From contig NZ_CAKKNA010000014.1 of the NCBI RefSeq assembly GCF_918741275.1, forward strand, positions 1 through 64,000: DNA of 64,000 bases. Direction: 5' to 3'. Position numbers and translations under genes: made by a program. Origin of the DNA: Bacillus sp. CECT 9360 (GTDB taxonomy: Bacteria; Bacillota; Bacilli; Bacillales; DSM-1321). The stretch's first letter is position 1. Each line of letters opens with the position of its first letter. The notes under the pieces were generated by a model that saw nothing but the letters and a program-made list of their open reading frames with translations, was not told where the DNA came from and did no database searches. Positions 8,488-18,503 of this stretch are shown in pieces.

Positions 8488-8520
8488 TTCGTTGCCCCGC
8501 TTTAAATGTTTGAATAATCG

Positions 8521-9153
8521 TTAAAACCCGTTCAAAAATGGATTGCTCTCCATTTCATCGATAATCGTCGTAACGGCTCCGTGGCCGGACAATACAATCG
8601 TATCCTCAGGTAATGTCAGCAGCTTTTCATGGATGCTCTTCATGAGCTGCTCTTCGTTTCCACCCGGCAGATCGGTGCGGCCAATACTCTGCTGAAACAA
8701 CACATCACCAGAAAAAAGGAGCCCTTCTTCTGCTAAATAATAAGAAATGCTTCCCGGGGAGTGTCCCGGTGTTTCAAACAGCTTAAATGAAAAGCTGCCA
8801 ATCGCAAGTTCTGTTTCGACGGCCAGAAGATGGTCTGCCGGTTTTAAACGGATCGGCTCACCCGGAAAAAGCTGTGATCCGTTCAAAGCCGGATCGAGCA
8901 GCCATTTGGCTTCTTTCTCATGAAGATAGGCTGGAATCTTGAAAAAATCACGGATCTCATCCAACGCGCCAATATGATCAAAATGAGCGTGAGTCAATAG
9001 GACGGCGAGCGGCTTCAGTTTTTTCGTCTGGACATATTGAATAAGTTTGGCTGCTTCTGCGCCCGGATCAAAGATGATGCACTCCTTGGCATCATTGGAA
9101 AGTATATAACAGTTGGTTTGTATTGGCCCCAGTGAGAGCTGATACCATTTCAT
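8521..9153 (-). CDS. yqgX: MBL-fold metallohydrolase YqgX (glyoxalase II-like)
   Basis: A metallo-beta-lactamase fold hydrolase with the full metal-binding set: THAHFDH near residues 55-61, ETPGHSPGS with the third His, FSGDVLF with the bridging Asp, and LSGHGAVTTI for the last His. This short form lacks the C-terminal lid of classical glyoxalase II and matches YqgX, proposed to hydrolyse S-lactoyl thioesters such as lactoyl-bacillithiol. I take ATG 9153 (210 residues, MKWYQLSLG) over the ATG at 9168 because GGAG is at the right distance for it. Confidence 0.85.
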   Translation of the reverse strand: MKWYQLSLGPIQTNCYILSNDAKECIIFDPGAEAAKLIQYVQTKKLKPLAVLLTHAHFDHIGALDEIRDFFKIPAYLHEKEAKWLLDPALNGSQLFPGEPIRLKPADHLLAVETELAIGSFSFKLFETPGHSPGSISYYLAEEGLLFSGDVLFQQSIGRTDLPGGNEEQLMKSIHEKLLTLPEDTIVLSGHGAVTTIIDEMESNPFLNGF

Positions 9154-9265
9154 ATTTTTCATCTCCATTATTTATTTTCTTTAAAAAAGAACGACTGACA
9201 AGTTATTGATTTCTATTTTACACTATATGCGTTATATTTTTAAGAAAAGACATGGGGGCCCACAC

Positions 9266-9733
9266 ATGAAATCGGTATTTGTAATAGAATTGGGGGTTAG
9301 CCCGGATGAATTTCCCGATCTTTATAGGCTGCTGGAGGAGCAAGTTGAGATCACGGACCGTTTTGAGTCCATGCTCTTAATCAGCTCAAAAAAGGAAGCG
9401 CAATTATGTATGGAGATTTCCACCGCAGCCGAAGCATTTGTGGAGATTCACAGCCTCTTGGAAGACGCTTCATTCATACCGCTTGAGCTTTTCGAAGATT
9501 ACGGCTTTATAACAGAGGCTTCGACCTATCTTTTCAAACAAAGTCTAGAATGTTTCCGATTTGCTTTAGGCGGGAAAACAGAGATTGAAATGACGCTTTT
9601 GGAACTGGAAGAAATCTTGATTGCAAGGTCCGATGAGAACGTTTATTTCATCGATGCTTTTCAAAAGGATTTGGTGCTCGGGGTTGCAAAAGCATATCAA
9701 GTTCAACTATCATTTTTAGCACTCGACAAATAA
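9266..9733 (+). CDS. Conserved small protein of unknown function
   Basis: I place the start at ATG 9266 (155 residues, MKSVFVIELGVSPDEF), which has GGGGGCC upstream; an in-frame extension to 9206 is rich in basic and aromatic residues and looks non-coding. The protein is acidic and soluble, with alternating helices and strands and no recognisable motif. It lies divergent from yqgX and upstream of yqgW. I do not recognise the family. Confidence 0.55.
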   Translation: MKSVFVIELGVSPDEFPDLYRLLEEQVEITDRFESMLLISSKKEAQLCMEISTAAEAFVEIHSLLEDASFIPLELFEDYGFITEASTYLFKQSLECFRFALGGKTEIEMTLLELEEILIARSDENVYFIDAFQKDLVLGVAKAYQVQLSFLALDK

Positions 9734-9860
9734 TAAAAAAACTATTAAAATAGTATAGAATACACGATTTTTACATATTTATCCGCCATTCCGTCAATCT
9801 TGGGCATAATAAATTTATTCTTAAGTTGGAACATTCTTCAGTACATAAGGAGGAACAAGC

Positions 9861-10034
9861 ATGCAATTAATGATTATCTTCGGACTCGTATCAATCATGG
9901 CTCTGTTTGCGGTCGTCAAAACATTTAAAAGCAAAAATTTCCTAGGATTGTTTTTCGCAGCGGGCAGCGCGGCTGTTTTCGGCTGGTTCACTGTTATGAC
10001 GATCATCGAAAGCGGATATCCAGTGGCACACTAA
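9861..10034 (+). CDS. yqgW: DUF2759 small membrane protein YqgW
   Basis: A 57-residue ORF starts at ATG 9861 with a perfect AAGGAGG site (9847-9853). It has two hydrophobic segments (MQLMIIFGLVSIMALFAVV and LGLFFAAGSAAVFGWFTVM) joined by KTFKSKNF. Length, the KNFLGLFFA motif and synteny match YqgW of B. subtilis (DUF2759). The function is unknown. It is directly followed by a strong terminator. Confidence 0.8.
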   Translation: MQLMIIFGLVSIMALFAVVKTFKSKNFLGLFFAAGSAAVFGWFTVMTIIESGYPVAH

Positions 10035-10040
10035 ATATAA

Positions 10041-10070
10041 AGAAAAACTCGCCGACCGGCGAGTTTTTCT
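10041..10070 (+). terminator. Rho-independent terminator after yqgW
   Basis: A 14-bp stem (10041-10054 with 10057-10070) with a 2-base loop has A-rich and T-rich edges. It probably works in both directions, also ending the convergent yqgU transcript. Confidence 0.85.
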
Positions 10071-10115
10071 CTTTATACACACGTTTTACTGAATTGTATC
10101 TCCAACCATCGCCAA

Positions 10116-11204
10116 TTACTCGTCATTTCCAACCTTCAAAAGCGGATATACCTTCTTTTCCTCCATATTTATAACACTCTCCAACTGATGGCCATACAAA
10201 CACCAGCTGCCTTCCGGCGAACAGCTTAACGGCGCATTCTCCATCTCCTTCAGCACCTCTTTATTCTTGCCGGTCTCCCAATTATATTCTATCAGCTTGA
10301 ATGTTCCTTGATAAGGATCGCCGGTAAAAGCACTTTCCGGAGTAAAGGTGTAAAAAGTATTTTTTTTATCGTCAAAGCTGTAAAAGGGAATCATCGAATC
10401 TGAAAAAGTATTCACGTGCGGGACTGAAAAAGAAGAGACTTGCTCTTTTTTTACGTTATAAAACTTATATTCCGCTTGATCCGGCTTTTCACTTTCTACT
10501 TGAATTGCCATTAACCCATTCTTTATTTTTTGGAAGTGAACAACATCAAGCATCACCGTTTCTTTTTTCTGATTCTTGATATTCAGTGAAATAAGCGGGG
10601 CACGCAGATCCGGATCCTCTTTTTTCCAATCCACATATAGCAGCTCATCATCCGCTCCCCACTGCGCAAAAGGCTGCGGGAAATCGAGAGGTGCCAGCGC
10701 TTTTTTCTTCGTATCAAAAACATATGAGGTGAAGCTCCAATCTTCGAAAAAGCTCGTTAAGAAAAGAACGCCGTCTTCATATGGATTCCAGGAAAAATCA
10801 AGCTCGTCGGATGGAATGGCAACCGAATATTCTTTCGTACCGTCTTGTTTCAGAATATCGATATTTGCTTTATGCGGGGAGGAAGATGTGTGTACCAACA
10901 CATAGTTTCTTGATGGACTGATTGAAACATTCACAATAGCCGCTTCTGGCTGATAAAAGATTTCCTGCTTGCCCGTTTTCCGATTGAACACCATTAATTG
11001 TGAAGGTTGATTCTCATCTTGTTTCACTGAATATAAGATGGTCTCAGAATCAAGCCACCCAAGAGCAGCTTCAAATTTATCATTTTCCTCATTTAACAGC
11101 TTATGTCTGGAAGGAGCCTCATTATGGTCGTCAGTGACCGGTTTAGCTTGAGGCTGGCACGCCGATATAAGAAGGAAGAGGGAGATTACAGCTAATATAC
11201 TCAT
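10116..11204 (-). CDS. yqgU: YqgU-like lipoprotein
   Basis: A 362-residue lipoprotein. The start is taken at ATG 11204, preceded by CGAAGG; a GTG 63 bases upstream is less likely. The signal peptide is FAMSILAVISLFLL with lipobox ISAC, so the mature protein is anchored to the outer face of the membrane. The rest is a run of short blades (ALGWLDSETILYS, SISPSRNYVLVHT, FSWNPYEDGVLFL), which suggests a beta-propeller. Length and position next to yqgT identify it as YqgU. The function is unknown. Confidence 0.75.
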   Translation of the reverse strand: MSILAVISLFLLISACQPQAKPVTDDHNEAPSRHKLLNEENDKFEAALGWLDSETILYSVKQDENQPSQLMVFNRKTGKQEIFYQPEAAIVNVSISPSRNYVLVHTSSSPHKANIDILKQDGTKEYSVAIPSDELDFSWNPYEDGVLFLTSFFEDWSFTSYVFDTKKKALAPLDFPQPFAQWGADDELLYVDWKKEDPDLRAPLISLNIKNQKKETVMLDVVHFQKIKNGLMAIQVESEKPDQAEYKFYNVKKEQVSSFSVPHVNTFSDSMIPFYSFDDKKNTFYTFTPESAFTGDPYQGTFKLIEYNWETGKNKEVLKEMENAPLSCSPEGSWCLYGHQLESVINMEEKKVYPLLKVGNDE

Positions 11205-11349
11205 TGCAAACCTTCGTTTTTGCAATAACTGACTCACAAAAAACCGAAAAAAAGAAATCTCCGCCACACTCCCTGATCATTATGGTATATACTACTCATT
11301 ATAAAACAAAAGTTTTATAAATGCCGTAAAACTTCTCAGGTAATTTCAA

Positions 11350-12528
11350 TTACAGATATAAGCCGGCCATCAGGATACCGAGTGTATCACGATAAATCAA
11401 TTTCATCTGTGACAAAGGCAGCGGATTGATTCCCTTACCCAGTTCAATGGTGAAGCCCGGACGACTAAACTCATGAATAAACCAGTCTTTATAACCTGCA
11501 TGGCTATCCACATAACGAACCGATTTGTAGCCGCTCCTTTTTTCAAATTCTTTAGCAATACAATAAGCATATTCCGGCTCTTTGCCTTCATATCCCCAAT
11601 AAAATTCACTTCCTTGCGTATGGAGGGCAATCACTTTTTCAAAATTCCGCTTGAAAGCGAGATCTTTCATGGCCATTGCTTCCGGTTCGGTTAAGCATGT
11701 TTCCCCTGGATAATCCCGCGGTGCTGGCGCTTGAGGGATTTTTCGCTTTTTCTCGATTTCCCAATTGGCAGGGTACTGATTGTTTAAGTCAACTCCCCGA
11801 ATATTGGCCTTCCATGCAAAAAATCGGTCATACCCACCGTTCATCGCCACAACATCGACTTTCCCTTCCGCTGCCTTTTCCCCATACAAGACAAGGTCTA
11901 CCCCATCCGGATTCACCATTGGCACGATTGAAATCTTTTTCCGCTTATACATGTGAAGAGGGTCGACTCCCGCTAAAGACATTCCACTAATAAGGCAAAG
12001 CAGGAGCTCATTCAGCCATTTCATAAGGATCGCAGTCGTAATCCATTCATTCGCATGAAAAGAACCATTATAGTGGACCATTTCTTCTCCCTGACCGAGC
12101 CTCACTTCAAATATATCCTTGCCAAGCACACTCTTGCCGATTGATTCTATTTCAAGGAAGGGATACGTCTCATTTAATTTTTCCAAGTCTTTTTGCAAAG
12201 CAGCATAATCATACTCCTTTTTCGTATCAATGACCGGCTTTTGCAGCCTGACAGGTACAAGCGTATTTTCCATTCCGGCATCTCTACTGTTATTTAAAAG
12301 CAGCAGCGCATCAATGGAGATGTTATAACTCTTTGCAATATCCACAAGCCGCCTTTGTCTGGGAGCCTGAATCTTCTCCATTATGTATCCGGGGATATGG
12401 ATCGTTTTCCCGCCCAATTGCAACCCGTCCGTAACATGGGGATTTGAATCCCGTAGCAGTTCAATCGGAACTTGAAAAATCCTGCTGTAATAATCCAATG
12501 TATCATTTTCTCTGCCGGAACATTTCAA
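11350..12528 (-). CDS. yqgT: Gamma-D-glutamyl-L-diamino acid endopeptidase, M14 family (YqgT)
   Basis: This peptidase cleaves the gamma-D-Glu to diamino acid bond in murein peptides. An N-terminal LysM-like domain (DTLDYYSRIFQVPIELL..GLQLGGKTIHIPGY) binds peptidoglycan, and an M14 carboxypeptidase domain begins near residue 115. Zinc ligands are visible in HANEW (His, Glu) and LHTQGSEFYWGYEG (His); the catalytic Glu is in FTIELGKG. I take TTG 12528 as the start (392 residues) because GGAGG lies eight bases upstream; the frame extends to 12597 without a site. It has no signal peptide, like its B. subtilis homologue. Confidence 0.85.
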   Translation of the reverse strand: MKCSGRENDTLDYYSRIFQVPIELLRDSNPHVTDGLQLGGKTIHIPGYIMEKIQAPRQRRLVDIAKSYNISIDALLLLNNSRDAGMENTLVPVRLQKPVIDTKKEYDYAALQKDLEKLNETYPFLEIESIGKSVLGKDIFEVRLGQGEEMVHYNGSFHANEWITTAILMKWLNELLLCLISGMSLAGVDPLHMYKRKKISIVPMVNPDGVDLVLYGEKAAEGKVDVVAMNGGYDRFFAWKANIRGVDLNNQYPANWEIEKKRKIPQAPAPRDYPGETCLTEPEAMAMKDLAFKRNFEKVIALHTQGSEFYWGYEGKEPEYAYCIAKEFEKRSGYKSVRYVDSHAGYKDWFIHEFSRPGFTIELGKGINPLPLSQMKLIYRDTLGILMAGLYL

Positions 12529-12617
12529 TACCTTTCCCTCCCCACCTATTCTGTTTAACTTTATGTGATCGTCAGAAAAAAAATGAAAATGAGGCAATAT
12601 GTAATTTCAAAGCTAAA

Positions 12618-12640
12618 GAAAAAACCCGGCATCCGCCGGG
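12618..12640 (-). terminator. Terminator after yqgS
   Basis: A GC-rich CCCGGC stem (12625-12630 with 12635-12640) with a 4-base loop is followed on the minus strand by TTTTTTC. It ends the yqgS transcript and separates it from yqgT. Confidence 0.85.
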
Positions 12641-12751
12641 CAATTCAAATACTAGTTGATAGTTCGATTTTGTTGTTAAAATTCCTGTTTTATTTCCGCT
12701 TTGACTGGTTTTGTTGCCAGAACAGGAACTCGCGTTGTCGGAATTTTATTT

Positions 12752-14608
12752 TTACCTATTATTGTAGAAGCGGAGCAGGTCTCCATAAATAATTTTGTCA
12801 GAGTATTCAAGTTCTAGCTTAGCTTTTTCAAAATACGGCTCACATGCAGTTTTGTCGGTGAGTTCAGCGGTTCGCTTATCATAACAAGCTTCCCTCGTAA
12901 ACACGTAGTCATCTGTAATAAAACTGCTGTCACGCAGCACGGTAAAGCCGAGTCGGTCTTTTGCGAAAAGGTCGCTTCCAAATTCAATGTTTTCTCTTGT
13001 GTTAATCCCCAAAAGATGCAAAAGAGTTGGTTTGATATCGACCTGACCGGAAACCTCGGAAATCGTTTTTCCTTTTTGTCCCGGGACATGGATAATGAGC
13101 GGGACCCGCTGTAATTGAACGGACTCAAAAGGCGTAATTTCCTTGCCAAGCAACTGGCCCATCGCTTCATTATGATTTTCTGAGATGCCATAATGGTCTC
13201 CGTACATCACAATGATGGAATCTTTGTAAAGTCCAGACTCTTTTAGGTCCCCAAAGAATTGCCGCAGCGCTTCATCCGTATAGCGAACAGTTGGAAAATA
13301 TCTGTTTACTGTATCCGAGCTTGACTCGAACTCTCCAATTGATTGGTCTTCTTCATCGAGTATAAAAGGAAAATGATTGGTCAGTGTAATGAATTTCGCA
13401 TAAAACGGCTGAGGCATCTCCTCCAAGTGGGGAATGGATTGCTTAAAGAAATCTTTATCCTTCAAGCCCCAGCTCACGGAATTATCGCTATTCACCTGAT
13501 AATCCTCAATATCATAAAAACGTTTGTAGCCGAGCGATTGATACATCATATCCCGGTTCCAAAAGCTTTTGTCATTGGCGTGAAGCGCAGCCGTAAAGTA
13601 CCCTTTCTCATTCAGAGTCTCAGGAGTCCCGTTATATTCATTTTGCGCATGTGTGAAGAATACGGCGCCGCGCCCTAACGGATATAAGGAATTCTCGACA
13701 ATAAATTCAGAATCCGAGGTTTTTCCTTGACCAGTTTGATGATAAAAATTATCAAAATAATAGCTCTCCTTGATCAAATCGTTTAAAAATGGAGTGATTT
13801 CCCGGCCATTCACCGTCTCGTTAATGACAAAGCTTTGAGTCGATTCCAGAGAAATCATAATGACGTTCTTTCCTTTCGCCATTCCAAAAAGCTCACTGTC
13901 CGGCTGCTCTTGATTGGCACGGACGTAATTTTCAATTTCAGAAAGCTTCGTCCCGTCTGCCATCGCTCTTTGTGCGGAGGATTTGGACTGAAGAAACGCA
14001 TCGTATATGTGGTAATTATACGTCCCGATATTTTTCACGAGTATTTCCCTATCAAAGGTTCTTGTCAAAAGCTCAGGACGCTCAGCCTCTGAAATGCCAA
14101 GATTGAAAAAGGCGATTCCTAACGCAGCAAACACGAATACCTTTTTGTCATTTTGGGAGTAGTGCCTGTCAATCAGGAAGGAAGGCTTCTTTCTCATAAA
14201 AAAAGCAAGCAGGATGATATCAATAAAATATAGAAAATCCCATGGATTCACGAGTTCTGTAACACTGCTTCCCAGATCACTCATATTACTCGCCTGAAAA
14301 AGGACAGGTATTGTTAAGAAATCATTAAAAAAGCGATAGAAAACAATGTTGGCAAACAAGATTCCTGTAATAAGGAAAGAGCTGATGAACAGATATGTAT
14401 TTCTTCTTTTTTCTTTCAAGAACAGACTTATGCCAAGAACGAACAGCAAGAAACTAAGCGGGTTGATGAACAGGATGAATCCCTGCAGCCAGTTTTCGAT
14501 ATCGATGTCAAAGTTCACCAAATAGGCGATATAGGTTTTTAGCCATAGCGAAAAAACCGCTATGGCTAATAATGATATCCTGGGTAAGCTGAAATTTGCT
14601 TTCATCAT
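12752..14608 (-). CDS. yqgS: Lipoteichoic acid synthase family protein (YqgS)
   Basis: A 618-residue LtaS-type polyglycerolphosphate synthase. Five membrane helices occupy residues 8-175 (the last near [13 protein letters not shown]), followed by an extracellular sulfatase-like domain. Mn ligands and the catalytic threonine are visible: [19 protein letters not shown] (Thr nucleophile) and MYGDHYG. It transfers glycerol phosphate from phosphatidylglycerol to the growing LTA chain outside the cell. YqgS is one of several paralogues in B. subtilis. The start ATG is behind GGGGGGATAG. It lies downstream of glcK on the same strand with a short gap, so it may be co-transcribed. Confidence 0.9.
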   Translation of the reverse strand: MMKANFSLPRISLLAIAVFSLWLKTYIAYLVNFDIDIENWLQGFILFINPLSFLLFVLGISLFLKEKRRNTYLFISSFLITGILFANIVFYRFFNDFLTIPVLFQASNMSDLGSSVTELVNPWDFLYFIDIILLAFFMRKKPSFLIDRHYSQNDKKVFVFAALGIAFFNLGISEAERPELLTRTFDREILVKNIGTYNYHIYDAFLQSKSSAQRAMADGTKLSEIENYVRANQEQPDSELFGMAKGKNVIMISLESTQSFVINETVNGREITPFLNDLIKESYYFDNFYHQTGQGKTSDSEFIVENSLYPLGRGAVFFTHAQNEYNGTPETLNEKGYFTAALHANDKSFWNRDMMYQSLGYKRFYDIEDYQVNSDNSVSWGLKDKDFFKQSIPHLEEMPQPFYAKFITLTNHFPFILDEEDQSIGEFESSSDTVNRYFPTVRYTDEALRQFFGDLKESGLYKDSIIVMYGDHYGISENHNEAMGQLLGKEITPFESVQLQRVPLIIHVPGQKGKTISEVSGQVDIKPTLLHLLGINTRENIEFGSDLFAKDRLGFTVLRDSSFITDDYVFTREACYDKRTAELTDKTACEPYFEKAKLELEYSDKIIYGDLLRFYNNR

Positions 14609-14629
14609 GTCTATCCCCCCTGTCTTGGA

Positions 14630-15826
14630 CTAATTTGCGAGTTCGCTTTTAACTAACCAGGCCGCACCGATCACGCCCGCATCATTTCCAAGAGTAGCTA
14701 TATCAATCTGCGTGGATTCCCGAACCCTTTTGAAGGCATATCGGCTAAACGCTGCTCGAACAGGATCCAACAATTGGTCGCCTGCTTTCGATACTCCTCC
14801 GCCAAGAATAACTTTTTCAGGGTTTAACGCATTTGCGATATTGGCAATTGCCAAACCTAAATATTTGCTTATTTTTTGAAGAATTTCGTTTGCCAGCGCA
14901 TCACCTGAACGAGCACAGTCAAAAATATCCTTTGCTGAGAGGTTGCCATTATTATTTATAATTTCATGCAGCATGCTGACTTCTGTATGCGTTTCAAGGG
15001 CTTCTTTTGCCAATCGGACAATCCCTGTAGCGGAAGCGACCGTCTCCAGACAGCCGGAGTTCCCGCAGTTACAGGCTGAACCGTTTTCCGTTACAACGGT
15101 AATATGCCCAATTTCACCGGCTGCACCGCTGACACCATGAACCAATGAACCATTGGCGATTATTCCCCCGCCAACCCCGGTTCCAAGCGTCACACAAACC
15201 AAATCTTTCGCGCCGTTTCCGGCCCCTTTCCACATTTCGCCGAGTGCGGCGATATTGGCATCGTTATCAATGAAAGCAGGAAGAGACGTTTCAAGCTCCA
15301 ATAAATCTTTGAGTGGATAATAATCCTTCCAGCCGATGTTTACAGCTTCGTAAATCGCTCCGGTTGCGTCATCGACCGGTCCTGGTGCTCCCATTCCAAT
15401 TCCCAACAGCTTGCTCTTCGGCTCTCCAAGTTCTTCAAGCTTAGCATCGATCGCTTTTGCGATGTTGACAGTAATATTCTTTCCGTTCTCTGAAAGATCC
15501 GTGGGAATTTCCCATTTGTGCAGGATTTCTCCATAGAAGCTTATAATTGCAAGCTTCGTCGTTGTTCCTCCAAGGTCGACACCCATAATCCACTTTTCCA
15601 TGTAATCCCTCATTTTTTTATATTTTTCACGCTTATCTTTTTCGATTTGAATCTGATGCCGCAATAATAGCAATGCCATTTGAAAATCCTTCGTTTCAAT
15701 CAATTGCAGGCGATAAAGTTCCTTTATCTCTTCCTCCATTAACTCCAGGTCGGCGACGCGATCGCCTATGTAGATAATGGTTCCGAATCTCTTCAAGAAT
15801 TGCTGCACATCATAGATTGTTTTCAT
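14630..15826 (-). CDS. glcK: YqgQ-glucokinase in-frame fusion (ROK family)
   Basis: One uninterrupted frame encodes YqgQ (residues about 1-75: YDVQQFLKRFGTIIYIGDR) and then ROK glucokinase from MEKWIMGVDLGGTTTK. The kinase part is complete: phosphate-1 DLGGTTTK, GTGVGGGIIANG, the ROK signature, and the zinc site CNCGNSGCLE. It phosphorylates glucose to glucose-6-phosphate with ATP. In B. subtilis yqgQ and glcK are separate genes. Here no stop lies between them, but ATG 15601 has its own GAGGGA four bases upstream, in the same ATGAGGGAxxAC-ATG context as the first start (15826). A separate 323-residue GlcK could thus still be made. Confidence 0.85.
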   Translation of the reverse strand: MKTIYDVQQFLKRFGTIIYIGDRVADLELMEEEIKELYRLQLIETKDFQMALLLLRHQIQIEKDKREKYKKMRDYMEKWIMGVDLGGTTTKLAIISFYGEILHKWEIPTDLSENGKNITVNIAKAIDAKLEELGEPKSKLLGIGMGAPGPVDDATGAIYEAVNIGWKDYYPLKDLLELETSLPAFIDNDANIAALGEMWKGAGNGAKDLVCVTLGTGVGGGIIANGSLVHGVSGAAGEIGHITVVTENGSACNCGNSGCLETVASATGIVRLAKEALETHTEVSMLHEIINNNGNLSAKDIFDCARSGDALANEILQKISKYLGLAIANIANALNPEKVILGGGVSKAGDQLLDPVRAAFSRYAFKRVRESTQIDIATLGNDAGVIGAAWLVKSELAN

Positions 15827-15969
15827 GTTTTCCCTCATCGTTTTGTCTGCTTATAAAAAAGTATATCGGAACGTGTTTTTTCCGACAAGTATCAACCCTC
15901 AAATTTTCCGCTCATACTCGTCCAGCTCCTGACATATAGTGGAGTAATGTGATTAGGAGGACGTCCCTT

Positions 15970-16842
15970 ATGAAGATACAAGCCAAATATGGTTTACTCG
16001 CTGTCTTAATCCTGGTTTCCGCACTCATTTACTTTCTATACGTAAAGCCGGTCAGAGAAACAATTATCTTTTTTCCGATCGACCCTTCACTCAGCTTTGA
16101 CAGCGCTTCAACGACGATAACAGCCGAACGGAATAATCATAAATATGCTGTAGACTGGAAAGAACAATCTGCTTTAAATACAGATGCCTTTTTGCGTCAG
16201 GATATCTCCTTATTATATAAGAACGGGAAACTTGCAGGGATTCTCAAGGATTGGAAGCAAAACAGACGGAATCTGGAGCAGAACGAAAGCATCACCGAAA
16301 AGGAGAGCGCCCTGTTCCAGGGGATCACGTTCCACTATGCTGAAGTGCATCTGCCGGAATCTGATATTGTTAGCGCCCAGACATTAACAGATGACGAGCT
16401 TTACGTAATCCTTTCCCCTTTTTCAGAATTTCAATCCTTCAGGAGACCGATCACCGTCGACCAAAAAGAATGGCAGCACGTGATGGACCAAACGACAAAT
16501 TCGGTCTTGAAGGAAAGCTTAAATCAAGCCATTGCCAGTTTTCAAATCGACACAGGCCGCTACAGGATTGCTTCGTTAATCGATTTACAATCGAAACAGC
16601 AGGAGCTCCTTTCCGGCTTTACGGATTCAAAACAGAAAGAAATCATCGGCAAGCTGTGGGAAGGCTTATATCGAAACTATGTATTGGACATTAAAAAAAG
16701 CGATGGCAGCGCCATCAGCCCGCTTAACAGCACCATTCCATACCTGCTTGTTTCAAGCGATAACAAAGAGCTGCTGGTAGTGTTCACTGCTTCAGACGGC
16801 TCCTCCGCGATTTTGCGCCAACAGCTCCCGGCTCCTCATTGA
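15970..16842 (+). CDS. Membrane-anchored protein of unknown function
   Basis: The start is at ATG 15970 behind AGGAGG (nine bases). The 290-residue product has one N-terminal membrane helix (YGLLAVLILVSALIYFLYV, residues 6-24) and a large extracytoplasmic part with no cysteine and no motif I recognise. It is divergent from yqgQ-glcK and converges on gluP, overlapping its 3' end by 7 bases. Confidence 0.6.
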   Translation: MKIQAKYGLLAVLILVSALIYFLYVKPVRETIIFFPIDPSLSFDSASTTITAERNNHKYAVDWKEQSALNTDAFLRQDISLLYKNGKLAGILKDWKQNRRNLEQNESITEKESALFQGITFHYAEVHLPESDIVSAQTLTDDELYVILSPFSEFQSFRRPITVDQKEWQHVMDQTTNSVLKESLNQAIASFQIDTGRYRIASLIDLQSKQQELLSGFTDSKQKEIIGKLWEGLYRNYVLDIKKSDGSAISPLNSTIPYLLVSSDNKELLVVFTASDGSSAILRQQLPAPH

Positions 16843-18407
16843 CGGACTTGTTGTAGCAGGTTGTGATAGTCTTCGCCGGGTTCAAGCTCTGCCGCTCTCT
16901 TTGCATGGGCCTCCGCAGCCTCTATTCGGCCTGTATCCCGATAAAGAAGCGCTATGTTATAATGCGCCTGATGGAAATCGGAATCTTGTTCAATAGATTC
17001 CAGATATCTCTCTTCAGCCGCTTGTAAATTCTTTTTCTCATATTCCAAATTTCCAAGAATAAAGAAAGAAAAAGGCGCTTCCTTGTTGATTTCTGTATAG
17101 TCCTTTAGAAACTCATACGCCTTTGCTTCTTCTCCATGCGCAATATAATCCTGGGCAACCTGCGCGGCAATTAATTCATTCCCGGCTGGGGCGCTTCCTT
17201 GGGCACCGTTCATGTCATAGCCCCATTGAAGCAGCCAAAAAGTAAGCAAAGCTGTTGCAGCCGCGAAGATGATTTGTCTGGCAGGCTGTTTGCTTTTCGG
17301 AAGGTGAGCGATACCCGCTGCTAGAAACCCTCCAATCAACCCGCCAATATGTCCAGCGTTATCGATACCTTCCACAGAAAAACCATAAATGAGGTTGAAT
17401 AGGATTAAAATAATGACATTTGCTCCCATTGTACGGAAGAACAGTTTAGGGTGAACAATCCCGAAATAAAGCAGGGCGCCGAAACAGCCAAAGATTGCAC
17501 CACTCGCACCGGCTGAAATATTAGCATTCATTAAGAAACTGCCCAGCGTCCCAGCAAACCCAGCAAAAAGGTAAATAAGCAAAAAGCGGAACCGCCCGTA
17601 TATTCTTTCAACCAACGTACCTAAAAAGTATAAGGAAAGCGTATTCATCAATAAGTGGAGCAGCCCGATATGGACAACGATAGGCGTGAAAAACCGCCAC
17701 CATTCACCCTGCAGAATTAGAGGATTATATTTAGCACCGAATTCGATCAGTGTTAAAGAATTCGTGCTTCCTCCCCTTAATTCCATCAGAAAGAAAACAG
17801 CAATCTGCAAAACGGCAAAAACATAGGTAAAAAACGGTTTGCCCGCAGTGAAAAGCTCTTGCTCCTTTTTGACGCTTTGAGCGGAAGCAGACAGTGCAGA
17901 TTGTTTGATGTACGCAACTTGGCCTTCTTCTAGATCATCATTCGGTGCCTTAAAGATGAACGGTTTGTCCAGTAGCCGCTGCAGCTCTTCAGACTTTTGC
18001 TCATAATTTGAGACATCCATGATGAAGGTATGAATCGTGGCCTTATTATTCACCGCCGGCTCAGTAATCAGGTAATCATAGTCATCTACTGGCGCTAATG
18101 CGCTGATATATATATTCAAAATCTTTAATGGCCTTCTATACAATTGCTTCCTGATCTGCTCCCCATTCAGCGCGGTTCTCTCTATGTCACGCTTTAGCCA
18201 GTTAGCCCAATCGATGTCATGGCGCATTAGCCTAATTACAGGAAAGGATTGATCACGGTCAGTCTCAAGCCAGATTTCCTGATGCCCCTCGGCAATCGTG
18301 ATGACCCGGTAATCATAGCTTGTTGTGAGCTCCTTCACCATCGACCAATAAATATAATCTTCTCGTAATCCCAAAGCCTTCCCTACTTTCATTCCCAGAG
18401 AAATCAT
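16836..18407 (-). CDS. gluP: Rhomboid intramembrane serine protease GluP
   Basis: A 523-residue protein in three parts: an N-terminal cytosolic domain (1-180), a rhomboid core (about 185-380) and C-terminal TPR repeats (420-520; NLQAAEERYLESIEQDSDFHQAHYNIALLY). The catalytic dyad is seen as Ser in GASGAIFG and His in NAGHIGG; the HxxxN of helix 2 is HLLMN. GluP (YqgP) of B. subtilis cleaves membrane proteins, including the magnesium transporter MgtE, and links to FtsH. It lies downstream of a small gene and a terminator, so it has its own promoter. Confidence 0.9.
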   Translation of the reverse strand: MISLGMKVGKALGLREDYIYWSMVKELTTSYDYRVITIAEGHQEIWLETDRDQSFPVIRLMRHDIDWANWLKRDIERTALNGEQIRKQLYRRPLKILNIYISALAPVDDYDYLITEPAVNNKATIHTFIMDVSNYEQKSEELQRLLDKPFIFKAPNDDLEEGQVAYIKQSALSASAQSVKKEQELFTAGKPFFTYVFAVLQIAVFFLMELRGGSTNSLTLIEFGAKYNPLILQGEWWRFFTPIVVHIGLLHLLMNTLSLYFLGTLVERIYGRFRFLLIYLFAGFAGTLGSFLMNANISAGASGAIFGCFGALLYFGIVHPKLFFRTMGANVIILILFNLIYGFSVEGIDNAGHIGGLIGGFLAAGIAHLPKSKQPARQIIFAAATALLTFWLLQWGYDMNGAQGSAPAGNELIAAQVAQDYIAHGEEAKAYEFLKDYTEINKEAPFSFFILGNLEYEKKNLQAAEERYLESIEQDSDFHQAHYNIALLYRDTGRIEAAEAHAKRAAELEPGEDYHNLLQQVRQ

Positions 18408-18451
18408 AGGTTTTTATATATGTAAACTATAGACGAATATTTTAGAAAAGT

Positions 18452-18486
18452 AAAAAAAACAGACCAAGCGCTTTTCTGTTGGTCTG
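18452..18486 (-). terminator. Terminator between the YqgO-like gene and gluP
   Basis: An 8-bp CAGACCAA stem (18460-18467 with 18479-18486) is followed on the minus strand by eight Ts. It ends the upstream transcript before gluP. Confidence 0.8.
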
Positions 18487-18503
18487 CTTAACTCACGTAC
18501 TCT

